Below are positions 25,890 to 34,452 of a stretch of 43,408 nucleotides of DNA, piece by piece. The notes under the pieces were generated by a model that searched no databases, was not told where the DNA came from, and saw only the letters and a list, made by a program, of their open reading frames with translations. The DNA is taken from positions 1 to 43,408 of the forward strand of contig LUZE01000147.1 of NCBI GenBank assembly GCA_001602845.1. Direction: 5' to 3'. Numbering within the stretch: position 1 is the stretch's first letter; each line of letters opens with the position of its first letter. This stretch comes from Bacteroidales bacterium Bact_13. Its GTDB lineage: Bacteria; Bacteroidota; Bacteroidia; Bacteroidales; UBA932. The position numbers and the translations under genes were made by a program.

Positions 25890-26503
25890 TACCAGGGATC
25901 CTCGTTGGCCGGGGTGCGGATGTCGCTCAGGCACAGGATGTCGATGAGGAACCACTGGCCGGTGCTGCCTTTCTTGCGCAGTTTGATGTGACGCGGGTTG
26001 TCGGCGCCGCCCGAGGTCACCATCAGCGAGCACCACTCGCTGCCCGAACTGTCGGTCGTGAAGGAATACTGGTTGCTGTCCACCGTAATCTTGTAAGGTT
26101 TGCTGGGGGTGTAGTTGTTCCGGGGCGTTGCGCCGTGGAAGTAGGAGTAGGGAATATATTCTTTCCCCTTCAGCCGGTCGCGGAGGAACTGGGCGTCGTA
26201 TCCCGATACGGATCCGGGTCCCTTGAGGTAGTTGAGCATTTCGATGCAGTCGCGGGTACTTCCTCCGTAGCGGGTCAGCGCAGCGACCGTGAGGGCTGCC
26301 ACGGCGTACGGGTCGGTGAGTTCGGCCGCGCCGGTGAGTTGCATCAGGTCGTCCAGATTCTGCGGAAGACTGTTGTAGGTGTACGTCCGCGAGGGATTGA
26401 GGATTTTGCCGACGTTGAGGCCCGTGCTGCCGAGGGCGCCACATCCGGCCGTCAACAGCGCCGCCATCATCAGCGTCGGGAAGATAAAGAGCAGTCTTTT
26501 CAT
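25886..26503 (-). CDS. Lipoprotein of unknown function (possibly DUF6935-like)
   Basis: A 205-residue predicted lipoprotein: signal ending LLTAGC, so Cys21 is the anchor. The mature part starts with ALGSTGLNVGKIL, and a conserved-looking block TYTYNSLPQNLDDLMQLTG followed by TDPYAVAALTVAALTRYGG (about residues 62-80). The second block recalls a family of Bacteroidales lipoproteins that I tentatively link with DUF6935. Later parts, YIPYSYFHGATPRNNYTPS and FLIDILCLSDIR, suggest a compact globular domain. It has its own perfect promoter and converges with rsmD. No function is known. Confidence 0.75.
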   Translation of the reverse strand: MKRLLFIFPTLMMAALLTAGCGALGSTGLNVGKILNPSRTYTYNSLPQNLDDLMQLTGAAELTDPYAVAALTVAALTRYGGSTRDCIEMLNYLKGPGSVSGYDAQFLRDRLKGKEYIPYSYFHGATPRNNYTPSKPYKITVDSNQYSFTTDSSGSEWCSLMVTSGGADNPRHIKLRKKGSTGQWFLIDILCLSDIRTPANEDPWY

Positions 26504-26527
26504 GGGTTTCCAGTTATTTCTTTCCTT

Positions 26528-26535
26528 CAAAGATA
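26528..26535 (-). promoter_or_regulatory. -7 box of the lipoprotein gene
   Basis: TATCTTTG on the minus strand, a perfect match. A TTTTG -33 element lies 19 bases further upstream, giving the classic Bacteroides spacing. Confidence 0.75.
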
Positions 26536-26588
26536 CACAAAACTCCGCGAATCTCAAAATTGTATGACTTTTTCGGTAACTTAGCGGA

Positions 26589-29500
26589 ATGAAAAGAATC
26601 CTTACCTTCTTCCTGCTTCTTGCGAGTACGGCTGCGATAGCTCAGAACAACAACCTGATTGAATCGTTCGCGAACCCGCCCCGCGCGGCAAGACCTTACG
26701 TCTGGTGGCACTGGATCAACGGAAACACGTCCAGGGACGGAATCCGCAAGGACCTGGAATGGATGGACCGCATCGGCATCGCGGGCCTTCACCAGTTCGA
26801 TGCTGGAGGCGCCATGATGCAGAGCCTCCCGCCCGTCGTCGAACCCACACCGTATCTGGGCGATGCCTGGAAAGAGAACTTTGCCTATGCCATCCGCCTG
26901 GCCGATTCCCTGGGAATGGAAGTGGGCATTGCCTCTGCGCCGGGCTGGAGCTCCACGGGTGGTCCGTGGGTTGAGCCGGCCGATGCCATGAAGAAACTTA
27001 CCTGGCGGACGCTGGAGGTGGAAGGTGGTGCCAGACGTACGGTTACGTTGCCGGAACCCTGGCATGACATAGGCAAGTTCCTCAATGCGGATCCCGGAAT
27101 GTATGCATCGGTCTTTGCCGCCATCGAGCCCTGGTATGAAGACATCGCCGTGGTGGCGGTCCGCGTTCCGGAGCAGGAACGCACGATGGCGCAGCTGGGT
27201 GCGACAATCTCTTCCAGCGGCGGCAGCTTTACGCTGGAACAGCTGACCAACGGAAATATCTCCGACGGCGTCGAACTGCCCCTGAACGCTTACGGTACCC
27301 ACGCCTGGATCCAGTATGCTTTTCCGGAACCGGTGACCATCCGCGCCTTCACGCTGGCCGGGGGCGAAATGCAGGACACCTTCGCCACGAAACGCAGTGA
27401 CGGTAATTATATCCAGTACAGCCAGGACGGCGAAAACTGGGAAGAATTGCTCCGGATTCCCTCCAGCCCGGTTCCGCAGGTGACGATCGATATTCCGGAA
27501 ACCACGGCGCGGTATTTCCGGCTCTATGTCTTGAACCCCGTGCCCGATTACACCCTTATCTATTATGGCGTCCCCATGGTTTATCCCACCGGTACCCGCA
27601 TCCACGAGTGGAAACTGCATACCATCCCGAAAGTGAACCACGCAGAGGAAAAGGCCGGCTTCGCTTCGCCCGTGGACCTGGGAGATTTCCTGACGCCGGA
27701 ATCTCCGGCCGCCGTAACGGAAACCGTGGACCTGACCCCGATGCTCCGTGAAGACGGAACCCTGGAATGGGATGTCCCGGCCGGACGCTGGCGCATCTAC
27801 CGTTTCGGCACCTCGCTCACCGGCAAGCAGAACCATCCGGCGCCGCCGGAAGCGACGGGCCTGGAAGTGGACAAGCTGGATCCGGACGCCTGGACACGTT
27901 ATTTCCGCAAATACCTGGATCTCTACAAAGAAGCGGCCGGCGGTATGCTGGGCGAAAAGGGTATCCGGTACCTGATGATTGACAGCTATGAAGCGGAATG
28001 GATGACCTGGACGCCCCGGATGGAACAGGCTTTTCGCGCTGCAAGGGGATATGACCTACGGCCCTGGCTGCCGGCCCTCGCCGGTGAAATCCTGGGCAGC
28101 ACGGCGGCCACGGAAGCCTTCCTCTTCGACTGGCGTGAAACCATCGGTGAACTATTCGCTGCCAACTACGACAGGGTGAATGACATCCTCCGCGAATACG
28201 GGATGGCCGGCCGGTACACGGAAAGCCACGAGTCCAGCCGCACCTTTGTCGGCGACGGCATGGATCCCAAGCGCACCGCTACTGTCCCCATGGCAGCCAT
28301 CTGGACCCCTGAAACGCACACCGAAATCCTCAATCAGCTCGATATCCGGGAATCCGCCTCCACGGCCCATCTGTACGGGCAGCAGATCGTGGCCGGGGAG
28401 ACCTTTACCACCAACGGCATGTACGGACAGCCTTACAGCTGGTATCCCGGAAATCTGAAGATAACCGCCGACCTGGCCCTGTCCAGCGGCCTGAACCGCT
28501 TTTTCATCCACGAAAGTGCGCACCAGCCTTCGGATGACGTCCGCCCCGGACTCGGCCTCCTTATTTTCGGCCAGTGGTTCACCCGCCATGAAACGTGGGC
28601 AGATTATGCAGGATACTGGACGGATTACCTGGCCCGCAGTTGCTATCTGCTCCAGCAGGGCCGTTTCGTGGCCGATATCCTGTTGTACTACGGGGAGGAT
28701 ACCAACATTGTGGCGGAGTATTGGAAAGGGTTCCCGGACATCCCCGACGGGTATGCCTATGATTTCTGCAGCCCGCATGCCCTGCTGCATTGTATTTCCG
28801 CCAGCGATGGCAAGGCCGTGACGGAAAGTGGGATGTCCTACCGCGTACTTGCCCTGGGCGGACAGAACCGGACCGTGAGCATTGAAATCCTACGCAAGAT
28901 CCGGGAACTGGTCTCCGGCGGCGTCTTCCTCATCGGCCCGGAGCCGGTCCGGATGGCCGGGCGCGGGGATGATCCGCAGGAATTCGACCGCCTGGTTACG
29001 GATATCTGGCACAGCGGGCGATCCAATGTCTGGACCGGTACCGTGGAGGAAGGCCTGGCGCGTTCCGGCCTGGTCCCCGATTTCCGGTCTTCCGTCAAGG
29101 ACGTACGGTTTGTCCACCGCGCAGATGGTGACCGCCAGATTTACTGGGTGCGGAACTTCAGCGGACAGGAGGTGGATACCGACATCGTCCTGCGCGATGC
29201 CCGCGGGCCCCTTGCCGTACTGGATCCGGTAACCGGAAAGCAGGTATTCGGCAAGCTCCGGAACGGGCGGTTGCATCTGGGCGCTGAGGAAGCGCTGTTC
29301 ATCGTGTCGGATCCTTCCGCCGGGCCGGTCGTGGAGCCGCGGCCGTTACAGCCGTCCGGCAAGGTCGTGCTCAACGGTCCCTGGATGGTTTCGTTCGAGG
29401 GGATGGATGCCCCGGCAGGAACCCGGAAATGGAAGGAACTCATTTCCTTCACCGATTCCGAAGAAGCATCCGTCAAGTATTTCTCTGGAACCGCCACCTA

Positions 29501-29834
29501 CGTCACTTCATTCAAACTCCCCAGGAAAAATATCCCCGCGGGTCTGTCCATCGATCTGGGTGAAGTGGGCCAGATGGCCGACGTCTATGTGAACGGGGAA
29601 CACGTGGCCTTCCTCTGGAAAGCACCGTACAAGGCCGAATTCACCGGCAAGTTGCGTCCCGGCAGGAATTTCCTTGAAGTGAAAGTGATCAATACCTGGG
29701 TGAACCGCCTCATCGGCGATGCACAGCCCGGCGTAGAGGGGCATACTTTTACGGTCGTCCCCTTCTACCAGGCCGACAGCCCCTTGACGCCCTCCGGCCT
29801 TATCGGCCCTGTCGTTATGGAAAAGCTGAAGTAA
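26589..29834 (+). CDS. Glycoside hydrolase family 106, alpha-L-rhamnosidase
   Basis: A 1081-residue secreted enzyme that removes alpha-L-rhamnose from plant glycans such as rhamnogalacturonan. A signal peptide (1-19) precedes the family start ARPYVWWHWINGNTSRDGI (residues 33-51) and the DLEWMDRIGIAGLHQFDAGG stretch (55-74). A discoidin/CBM-like insert lies near residues 210-320 (EPVTIRAFTLAGGE, ETTARYFRLYVLN). The catalytic region includes YLMIDSYEAEW (458-468) and TESHESSRTF (541-550). The C-terminal domain (about 940-1081) has the galactose-binding fold with VYVNGEHVAFLWKAPYKAE. A TAACTTAG box lies just upstream. No SusCD pair is visible in the window, so it appears to stand alone. Confidence 0.92.
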   Translation: MKRILTFFLLLASTAAIAQNNNLIESFANPPRAARPYVWWHWINGNTSRDGIRKDLEWMDRIGIAGLHQFDAGGAMMQSLPPVVEPTPYLGDAWKENFAYAIRLADSLGMEVGIASAPGWSSTGGPWVEPADAMKKLTWRTLEVEGGARRTVTLPEPWHDIGKFLNADPGMYASVFAAIEPWYEDIAVVAVRVPEQERTMAQLGATISSSGGSFTLEQLTNGNISDGVELPLNAYGTHAWIQYAFPEPVTIRAFTLAGGEMQDTFATKRSDGNYIQYSQDGENWEELLRIPSSPVPQVTIDIPETTARYFRLYVLNPVPDYTLIYYGVPMVYPTGTRIHEWKLHTIPKVNHAEEKAGFASPVDLGDFLTPESPAAVTETVDLTPMLREDGTLEWDVPAGRWRIYRFGTSLTGKQNHPAPPEATGLEVDKLDPDAWTRYFRKYLDLYKEAAGGMLGEKGIRYLMIDSYEAEWMTWTPRMEQAFRAARGYDLRPWLPALAGEILGSTAATEAFLFDWRETIGELFAANYDRVNDILREYGMAGRYTESHESSRTFVGDGMDPKRTATVPMAAIWTPETHTEILNQLDIRESASTAHLYGQQIVAGETFTTNGMYGQPYSWYPGNLKITADLALSSGLNRFFIHESAHQPSDDVRPGLGLLIFGQWFTRHETWADYAGYWTDYLARSCYLLQQGRFVADILLYYGEDTNIVAEYWKGFPDIPDGYAYDFCSPHALLHCISASDGKAVTESGMSYRVLALGGQNRTVSIEILRKIRELVSGGVFLIGPEPVRMAGRGDDPQEFDRLVTDIWHSGRSNVWTGTVEEGLARSGLVPDFRSSVKDVRFVHRADGDRQIYWVRNFSGQEVDTDIVLRDARGPLAVLDPVTGKQVFGKLRNGRLHLGAEEALFIVSDPSAGPVVEPRPLQPSGKVVLNGPWMVSFEGMDAPAGTRKWKELISFTDSEEASVKYFSGTATYVTSFKLPRKNIPAGLSIDLGEVGQMADVYVNGEHVAFLWKAPYKAEFTGKLRPGRNFLEVKVINTWVNRLIGDAQPGVEGHTFTVVPFYQADSPLTPSGLIGPVVMEKLK

Positions 29835-29854
29835 TGTTTTTTATAGTTTTTCGC

Positions 29855-29862
29855 GATCTTTG
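29855..29862 (+). promoter_or_regulatory. -7-like box of the ECF sigma operon
   Basis: GATCTTTG, one base off TAnnTTTG, 29 bases before the sigma factor ATG at 29892. Confidence 0.4.
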
Positions 29863-29891
29863 TTGTCTAACGGGTGTAGATTCGATCGATA

Positions 29892-30374
29892 ATGGATAAC
29901 AAGGAACAAGCATTCACCCAATTGGTCAGGGCACATAAGAGCACCATCTACTCGGTGTGCTATATGTTCTCGAAGGATACGGATGAGATCGATGACCTCT
30001 TCCAGGAGATTCTGATCAGGCTCTGGAAGGGCTACGATTCTTTCCGCGCGGAATCCGATGTCCGGACCTGGATTTACCGCGTCGCGCTGAACTGCTGCCT
30101 CAATGCCGACAAGAAAAAGCGGCGGTTGACCGGCGACCGGGTGCCGTTGAGCGTGGACATCGACCCGTTTGAGGATACGGACGACCGGGCCCTGCAGACC
30201 AAGCGCCTGTATGCCCGTATCAACCAGCTGGGCCTCGTGGACCGCGCCATCATTCTCCTCTGGCTTGAAGGCCTGAGCTACGAGGAGATCGGCGCCATCG
30301 TCGGTATCTCGGTGAAGAATGTTTCTTTCCAGTTGCATCGGATCAAGGAAGAACTCAAGAAGTCCCATCTTTAA
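29892..30374 (+). CDS. ECF-type RNA polymerase sigma factor
   Basis: A 160-residue sigma-70 family factor with only regions 2 and 4. Region 2 spans about 8-75: YSVCYMFSKDTDEIDDLFQE with the core-binding motif and IRLWKGYDSFRAESDVRTWIYRVALN for promoter opening. Region 4 spans about 105-157: LVDRAIILLWLEGLSYEEI and the helix-turn-helix GISVKNVSFQLHRIKEEL. It lies 11 bases before a gene for a four-helix membrane protein whose coiled-coil N-terminus faces the cytoplasm, a plausible anti-sigma factor. The target promoters cannot be deduced here. Confidence 0.92.
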   Translation: MDNKEQAFTQLVRAHKSTIYSVCYMFSKDTDEIDDLFQEILIRLWKGYDSFRAESDVRTWIYRVALNCCLNADKKKRRLTGDRVPLSVDIDPFEDTDDRALQTKRLYARINQLGLVDRAIILLWLEGLSYEEIGAIVGISVKNVSFQLHRIKEELKKSHL

Positions 30375-30385
30375 TCACTCGTGCC

Positions 30386-30994
30386 ATGAACAAGGAAGAA
30401 TTCGATATCAATCAGGAACTGGAACAGATGCGGCAGGACTATGCCGATCTGAAGGAACGGTTCGACAAGCAGCAGATCATCAACGACCATCTGATGCAAA
30501 CAGCCATGAAAGGCGATGTGCGCAGGCTTTTCCTTTCAAAGAAAACGATTCCGCTCGGGATCACCGTGCTCGTCATCGCAGTCATTTTAAGTTTTGTCCA
30601 GGGATATGAATGGTGGCTGCCGGCTGCCCTTATCGTTTTTGGACTCATTTTCTTCCCCGGCGTGTTCTGGGCCTATAAGGGTGTCCGGGAAGATGAAATT
30701 TACAATGGTGACATCCTGTCAACGACCGAGGCCCTGCGCAAGTTCAAAAAAAGATACATTGCCGTGGAGACGGGAATCTGCATCTATTTCTTTGCATTCG
30801 TCGTCCTTGCCACCCTCTACATGACTTCGTTGAACATCAGTGCTGAAATGATGTGGAGAAGGGGCATTTTCATCGCGCTTCTGTGCGTGGGTACATTAAC
30901 CCTGGAGTATGTCTATGCCAAACGTCTTTTGAAATCCTGCGACGACATCATTGACCGGCTTCAAATGAAGGAAGACAATTCACAAAAGAACTGA
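30386..30994 (+). CDS. Four-helix membrane protein, possible anti-sigma partner
   Basis: A 202-residue protein with a cytoplasmic, charged coiled-coil start (residues 8-35, LEQMRQDYADLKERFDKQ) and four hydrophobic segments at about 54-72, 76-96, 126-146 and 160-178, ending in a charged tail. The family name is not recognised. Such proteins are frequently placed directly after an ECF sigma gene in Bacteroidales and are thought to be membrane-bound anti-sigma factors, although no zinc-binding anti-sigma motif (HxxxCxxC) is present. It starts 11 bases after the sigma factor and ends 5 bases before the next gene. Confidence 0.75.
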   Translation: MNKEEFDINQELEQMRQDYADLKERFDKQQIINDHLMQTAMKGDVRRLFLSKKTIPLGITVLVIAVILSFVQGYEWWLPAALIVFGLIFFPGVFWAYKGVREDEIYNGDILSTTEALRKFKKRYIAVETGICIYFFAFVVLATLYMTSLNISAEMMWRRGIFIALLCVGTLTLEYVYAKRLLKSCDDIIDRLQMKEDNSQKN

Positions 30995-30999
30995 CGAAA

Positions 31000-31353
31000 A
31001 TGGAAGACTTTATCCTGAAAGAGATTGACCGTATCGGCCAGATGTTGATGGGAATTGCCCGCAAGCTGGGCCTCTTAAGTGATGAAACCCCAAACTATTC
31101 CCTGACTGACGTCAAGGAGGAGTTTGAAGAGGCCAGCCTTCCCTTCGACCTCGATTCTGTCCTGAAGCAGGACAATCCGGTCCTGTATCTCGTGCAGGAC
31201 GTCAGGATTTCCGACCAGGGGCTGGAGATGTTCATCGACATCCTCTTCCATTCGGACCTCGATGAAACCCGAAAGAAAGCCCTTCTCGAAGACGCCCTCA
31301 CCTACCTGGACGGCAAAGGCTATTTCTCCTTCCGCCTGCATTCGCTGATATAG
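31000..31353 (+). CDS. Small acidic cytoplasmic protein, unknown
   Basis: A 117-residue acidic protein without signal or membrane segments. The opening FILKEIDRIGQMLMGIARKL (residues 3-22) is an amphipathic helix that recalls the DUF6483-type start, a weak similarity only. The rest is helical, with a short strand LYLVQDV. It starts 5 bases after the four-helix membrane protein and belongs to the sigma factor transcript, so it may take part in that signalling unit. It is also the last core-like gene before the mobile-element region. Confidence 0.7.
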   Translation: MEDFILKEIDRIGQMLMGIARKLGLLSDETPNYSLTDVKEEFEEASLPFDLDSVLKQDNPVLYLVQDVRISDQGLEMFIDILFHSDLDETRKKALLEDALTYLDGKGYFSFRLHSLI

Positions 31354-31366
31354 TGCGGACGAGACC

Positions 31367-32347
31367 GTGTATCTGGCTTTTTGTGGCGTTGGGAGCAAAA
31401 GGGATAATCGTATCTTTTCTTGGAATAAGTCCAAGAAGAGTAATACTACGCTGAACAATTTCCGGGATGCTAATCCTGTCCTGACCGGCAAGATGGATAT
31501 GATTAAGCGGCATCTCGACGCTACCTTAAAACAGGAACAGCCCATCACCAAGGAAGAGATGAGGGAGATCATCGACTCGATCGTGTATGCCGAGGCCAGG
31601 GCGGCGAAGAAACGTCGCGAGGAGGAGCAGGCACAGAAGGAGGCTGAGGAGAAGCGGATGACGTTGAATAAGTACATTGCGATGTACACGGACCAGATAG
31701 AATCCGGGGCCAGGCAGACTGAGCGAGGCAGGAACTATGCGGAATCTACGGTGAAAACCGTCAAACTCGCGCTGGATCAGTTCACCAAATTCCAGAAGGA
31801 GACGAAGCGGACGTATGACTTCAACGACATCAACATGGATTTCTACTACGCGTACACGGCTTACCTGAAAAAGAAGAAGTATTCCATCAATACGTGCGGG
31901 AAGTTCATCAAGGAAATAAAGGCAGTAATGTCGGCCGCAGAGAGCGAAGGGCATCACAACAACCACCTTTGGCGGGATAAGAAGTTCAAAGGTACCCGGG
32001 TGGAAGTAGACAGCATCTACCTGACGAAGGAGGATTTGGACAAGATGATGGCAGTCGATGTGTCGAAGCTTGGCCTTGGTCACGAGCAGGCGCGGGATAT
32101 CTTCATTGAAATCGAGACGACAAAGGGAGGCGTCGCGAAGAAGGAAAAGATTGAGAAGTGGAAGCTGGTGCATTCGCATACGGCCCGCCGAACCGGTGCT
32201 ACCTTGATGTACTTGGCTGGCATCGATATCTACGACATCATGAAGGTCACCGGCCATTCCTCTCCGAAAATGCTGAAGAAATATATCAAGGCTGACAGTC
32301 TGGAGGTGGTGAGGAAGCTGACGGACAAGTACGACTATTTCCGTTAA
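31367..32347 (+). pseudogene. Tyrosine-type integrase with deleted catalytic core
   Basis: The frame encodes 326 residues related to Bacteroidota phage/ICE integrases but lacks parts. The SAM-like core-binding domain (about residues 97-200, LNKYIAMY to NTCGKFIKEIKAVMSAAE) is intact. After GHEQARDIF (residues 240-248) the sequence jumps to IEIETTKGG, skipping roughly 130 residues that in relatives hold the first catalytic arginine and the lysine. The C-terminal catalytic part remains: HSHTARRTGATLMYLAG, VTGHSSPKMLKKYIK with the nucleophile Tyr. The N-terminus, starting from a GTG, also does not match an arm-binding domain. The gene probably cannot recombine. It marks the left end of the accessory region. 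Confidence 0.8.
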
Positions 32348-32376
32348 AACAACAAAAAGGATGAATTGAGTGTTTC

Positions 32377-32432
32377 ATTGTCCGTAAACAACGAAAATGA
32401 CACATTCCTCTCTTTTGTTGTTTTTGGACAAT
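32377..32432. promoter_or_regulatory. Inverted repeat over the ATPase promoter (candidate operator)
   Basis: The arms are ATTGTCCGTAAACAACGAAAA, described by its ends ATTGTCC (32377-32383) and AACAACGAAAA (32387-32397), and the reverse complement at 32413-32432 (ATTGTCC AAAAACAAC AAAA on the other strand). They differ by two substitutions and one inserted base, with 15 bases between them. It sits just upstream of, and partly at, the -33 position of the -7 box at 32443. A third partial copy (AAAACAACAAAAAG) follows the integrase stop at about 32346. Confidence 0.6.
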
Positions 32433-32442
32433 AAAATTTAAC

Positions 32443-32450
32443 TATCTTTG
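32443..32450 (+). promoter_or_regulatory. -7 box of the DUF4143 ATPase gene
   Basis: TATCTTTG, perfect match, 21 bases before the ATG at 32472. Confidence 0.7.
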
Positions 32451-32471
32451 CATCGAAAAAAGATCTGTACT

Positions 32472-33677
32472 ATGGAAGTATTGACTAGACAACATTACGC
32501 AGATATCGTAGATTCCTGGATTGGGAAAGGCAATATCATCGCTTTGGTCGGCTCCCGGCGTGTGGGAAAGAGCTACGTACTTAAAGACTTCATTCAGCGC
32601 CATAAAGACGAGGCGGATATCAATATCATCTTCATTGACAAGGAGAAGAAGGCCTTCAAGGATATCAAGACCAAGGATGATCTGGATGCATGGATTGAAG
32701 CTCGCTTTATTGGCGGAAAGCACAATTGCATTCTCATTGATGAAGCTCAGGAGATTGAGAAGTTCGAAGAGAGTGTCTGCAGCTGGTATTCAGAAGATAA
32801 TACCGATGTCATCATTACCGGCAGTAACTCCAAGATGCTCTCCGGTGAACTGGCCACCCTTCTTTCCGGCCGCCACGTTGAAGTCCGGGTTCATCCGCTG
32901 ACCTATGCGGAATTTCTCCAGTTCCATAACCTCCCGGACAACGATGACAGCCTGATGACATATCTGAACTACGGAGGCCTTCCCGGTCTGCGGAAGGTGG
33001 GAATCTCGAGCGATGAACAGGTATGGGCATACTTGTCCAGTGTGTTCAATACCATTATGCTGAAGGATATCATTGAAAGGCACGATATCCGCAACATCCC
33101 GTTCTTGAATAACTTGATCGCTTTCTATGCCGATACTACTGGAAAGTTGACCTCTGCCAATAGCATCTCCAAATATATGAAATCACAGGAGGAGAACGTT
33201 TCTTCCAACCTGATTCTGCTGTATAGAGGATTCTACGCAGAGGCGTACCTGATTGACGTGGTTCCTCGTTTTGACATTCACGGCAAGAAACTGTTCGAGT
33301 CCAATGAAAAAGTTTATTGGGACGATCTGGGCCTCAGGAATCTCAAGGCCGAAGGCGGAATGGATGCCTATATTGAGAAAGTCATAGAGAATGCAGTTTA
33401 CAAGCAGCTTTGTTTCCTTGGGTATGAGGTTCATGTTGGAGTTCTTAATGCCGGAGAAGTAGATTTCGTTTGCACGAAACCCGGGAAGACAGTTTATGTA
33501 CAGGCAAGCTACATTATCTCAGAAGAATCAACACGTCAGCGGGAATTTGGGCCGCTCGAGAAGATCCGTGACAATCATCCGAAATATGTCATCAGTGCTA
33601 CTCCACTACTGACGCAGAGGGACGAAAACGGTATTACCCATCTTTCCCTGAGACAATTCCTGAAAGAAGGATTCTAA
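32472..33677 (+). CDS. AAA-type ATPase with DUF4143 domain
   Basis: A 401-residue cytoplasmic ATPase of the archaeal-type/DUF4143 group, common in Bacteroidales and often near mobile DNA; the function is unknown, though some members are proposed to act in defence or DNA-associated processes. The AAA domain has Walker A GSRRVGKS (27-34) and Walker B NCILIDEAQEI (about 85-95), then VIITGSNSKML for sensor 1. The DUF4143 domain starts near residue 200 and ends with a nuclease-like strand set, GEVDFVCTKPGKTVYVQASY (about 334-353), which recalls the PD-(D/E)xK fold. Its GC content is lower than the core. A palindrome overlaps the promoter. A hairpin with T-tract follows at 33696. Confidence 0.85.
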   Translation: MEVLTRQHYADIVDSWIGKGNIIALVGSRRVGKSYVLKDFIQRHKDEADINIIFIDKEKKAFKDIKTKDDLDAWIEARFIGGKHNCILIDEAQEIEKFEESVCSWYSEDNTDVIITGSNSKMLSGELATLLSGRHVEVRVHPLTYAEFLQFHNLPDNDDSLMTYLNYGGLPGLRKVGISSDEQVWAYLSSVFNTIMLKDIIERHDIRNIPFLNNLIAFYADTTGKLTSANSISKYMKSQEENVSSNLILLYRGFYAEAYLIDVVPRFDIHGKKLFESNEKVYWDDLGLRNLKAEGGMDAYIEKVIENAVYKQLCFLGYEVHVGVLNAGEVDFVCTKPGKTVYVQASYIISEESTRQREFGPLEKIRDNHPKYVISATPLLTQRDENGITHLSLRQFLKEGF

Positions 33678-33680
33678 ACC

Positions 33681-34352
33681 TCACAGGCTCACAACACCGG
33701 ATATCGCCAGAAACTGACTGCGGTATCCGGTTTTTGTATCCAGGAGGATGCAGCGGGCGTGGACCTGGTAAGCATCAAGATCAAAACCACTCACGACCTT
33801 GTAGCCGGGAATGAACGAGGTGACACTCGGGTCGTTCGCGGAGCCTTCCGCCAGGTAATTAATCATCTTGCCTGGGCTGCGGCCGGCTCCTGGTCGGGTC
33901 AGCTGGATCTTGGTGAGGAGCCTGTACCGGCTCTCCGGATCGAGAGCCTCCAGCTTCCAGCGGATCTGCAGCACGTCGTCCACGGCTGAGGCACCCAGGA
34001 TCTTGACCAGGAACGAAGGGAACGGCGCGAAAGGCACCGGCTGTGGCACGTGCTCGACACCCAGTGTAGCGAACCCGTGATAGGCTGATACAAACAGGTT
34101 GTTGCCTGATATGTGAGCCTTGCCGAAGGCCGGAGGATGCTGCCGTCGATCAATGAACCGGACGGTCGCGACTGCGCCGCTTGCGGCGCGGCCTGATGCG
34201 AAGGCCCCGGGTCCCGGGTGGGGCCTGGAGCGAAGGCCACCTGTGCGCAGCAGCCGACTCCGCCCGGTCCAAACCAAAGATACGGTCAAAGAGCCTGACG
34301 GGCTATTTACACATAATCTGACTTGTGTTAAAACCGCTCGCGGTTTTAACAC
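33681..34352 (-). pseudogene. Doubtful ORF with protein-like C-terminal half
   Basis: The frame reads 223 residues from a GTG. Only the C-terminal part (from about 34120 down) looks like a real protein: KILGASAVDDVLQIRWKLEA, PESRYRLLTKIQL, GKMINYLAEGSANDPSV and FDLDAYQVHARCILLDTKTG. The N-terminal part is low-complexity GC-rich with no helical or strand pattern, and its GTG lies inside the palindrome at 34302-34379. A -7-like TATCTTTG occurs at 34275-34282 on this strand, but no ATG follows in frame. I do not recognise the family. The likely explanation is a decayed 3' part of a mobile-element gene joined to foreign DNA. Confidence 0.4.
33696..33735 (+). terminator. Possible terminator after the DUF4143 ATPase gene
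   Basis: ACCGGATATCGC (33696-33707) pairs with GCGGTATCCGGT (33720-33731), 11 of 12 bases, followed by a T-tract (TTTTT, 33731-33735). It lies 18 bases past the ATPase stop but also inside the opposite-strand ORF at 33681, so coincidence cannot be excluded. Confidence 0.45.
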
Positions 34353-34379
34353 AAGGCCGCTATGATTATGTTAAATAGC
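34302..34379. repeat. Nested palindrome: 16-bp perfect inner repeat with 16/17-bp outer arms
   Basis: The inner repeat has 16-bp perfectly complementary arms, 34322-34337 and 34340-34355 (starting CTTGTGTTAAAACC), separated by two bases. The outer arms at 34302-34318 (GCTATTTACACATAATC) and 34364-34379 (GATTATGTTAAATAGC) are complementary apart from one extra C. Together they make a 78-base cruciform. Confidence 0.85.
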
Positions 34380-34452
34380 TGATTTACGTGCCGTTGGGTG
34401 GCTCAAAGTGCTGCAGGGCCGGGCGGTTGGTCACCCTTGAGGGCTGGGGTGC

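Noticed and set aside
26514-27836. A 440-codon minus-strand open frame opposite GH106
   Set aside because: It is antisense to a clear glycoside hydrolase and has no protein-like pattern.
34275-34282. Perfect TAnnTTTG box on the minus strand in the accessory region
   Set aside because: No start codon in a protein-like frame follows it, so no gene can be assigned to this promoter; chance or relic.
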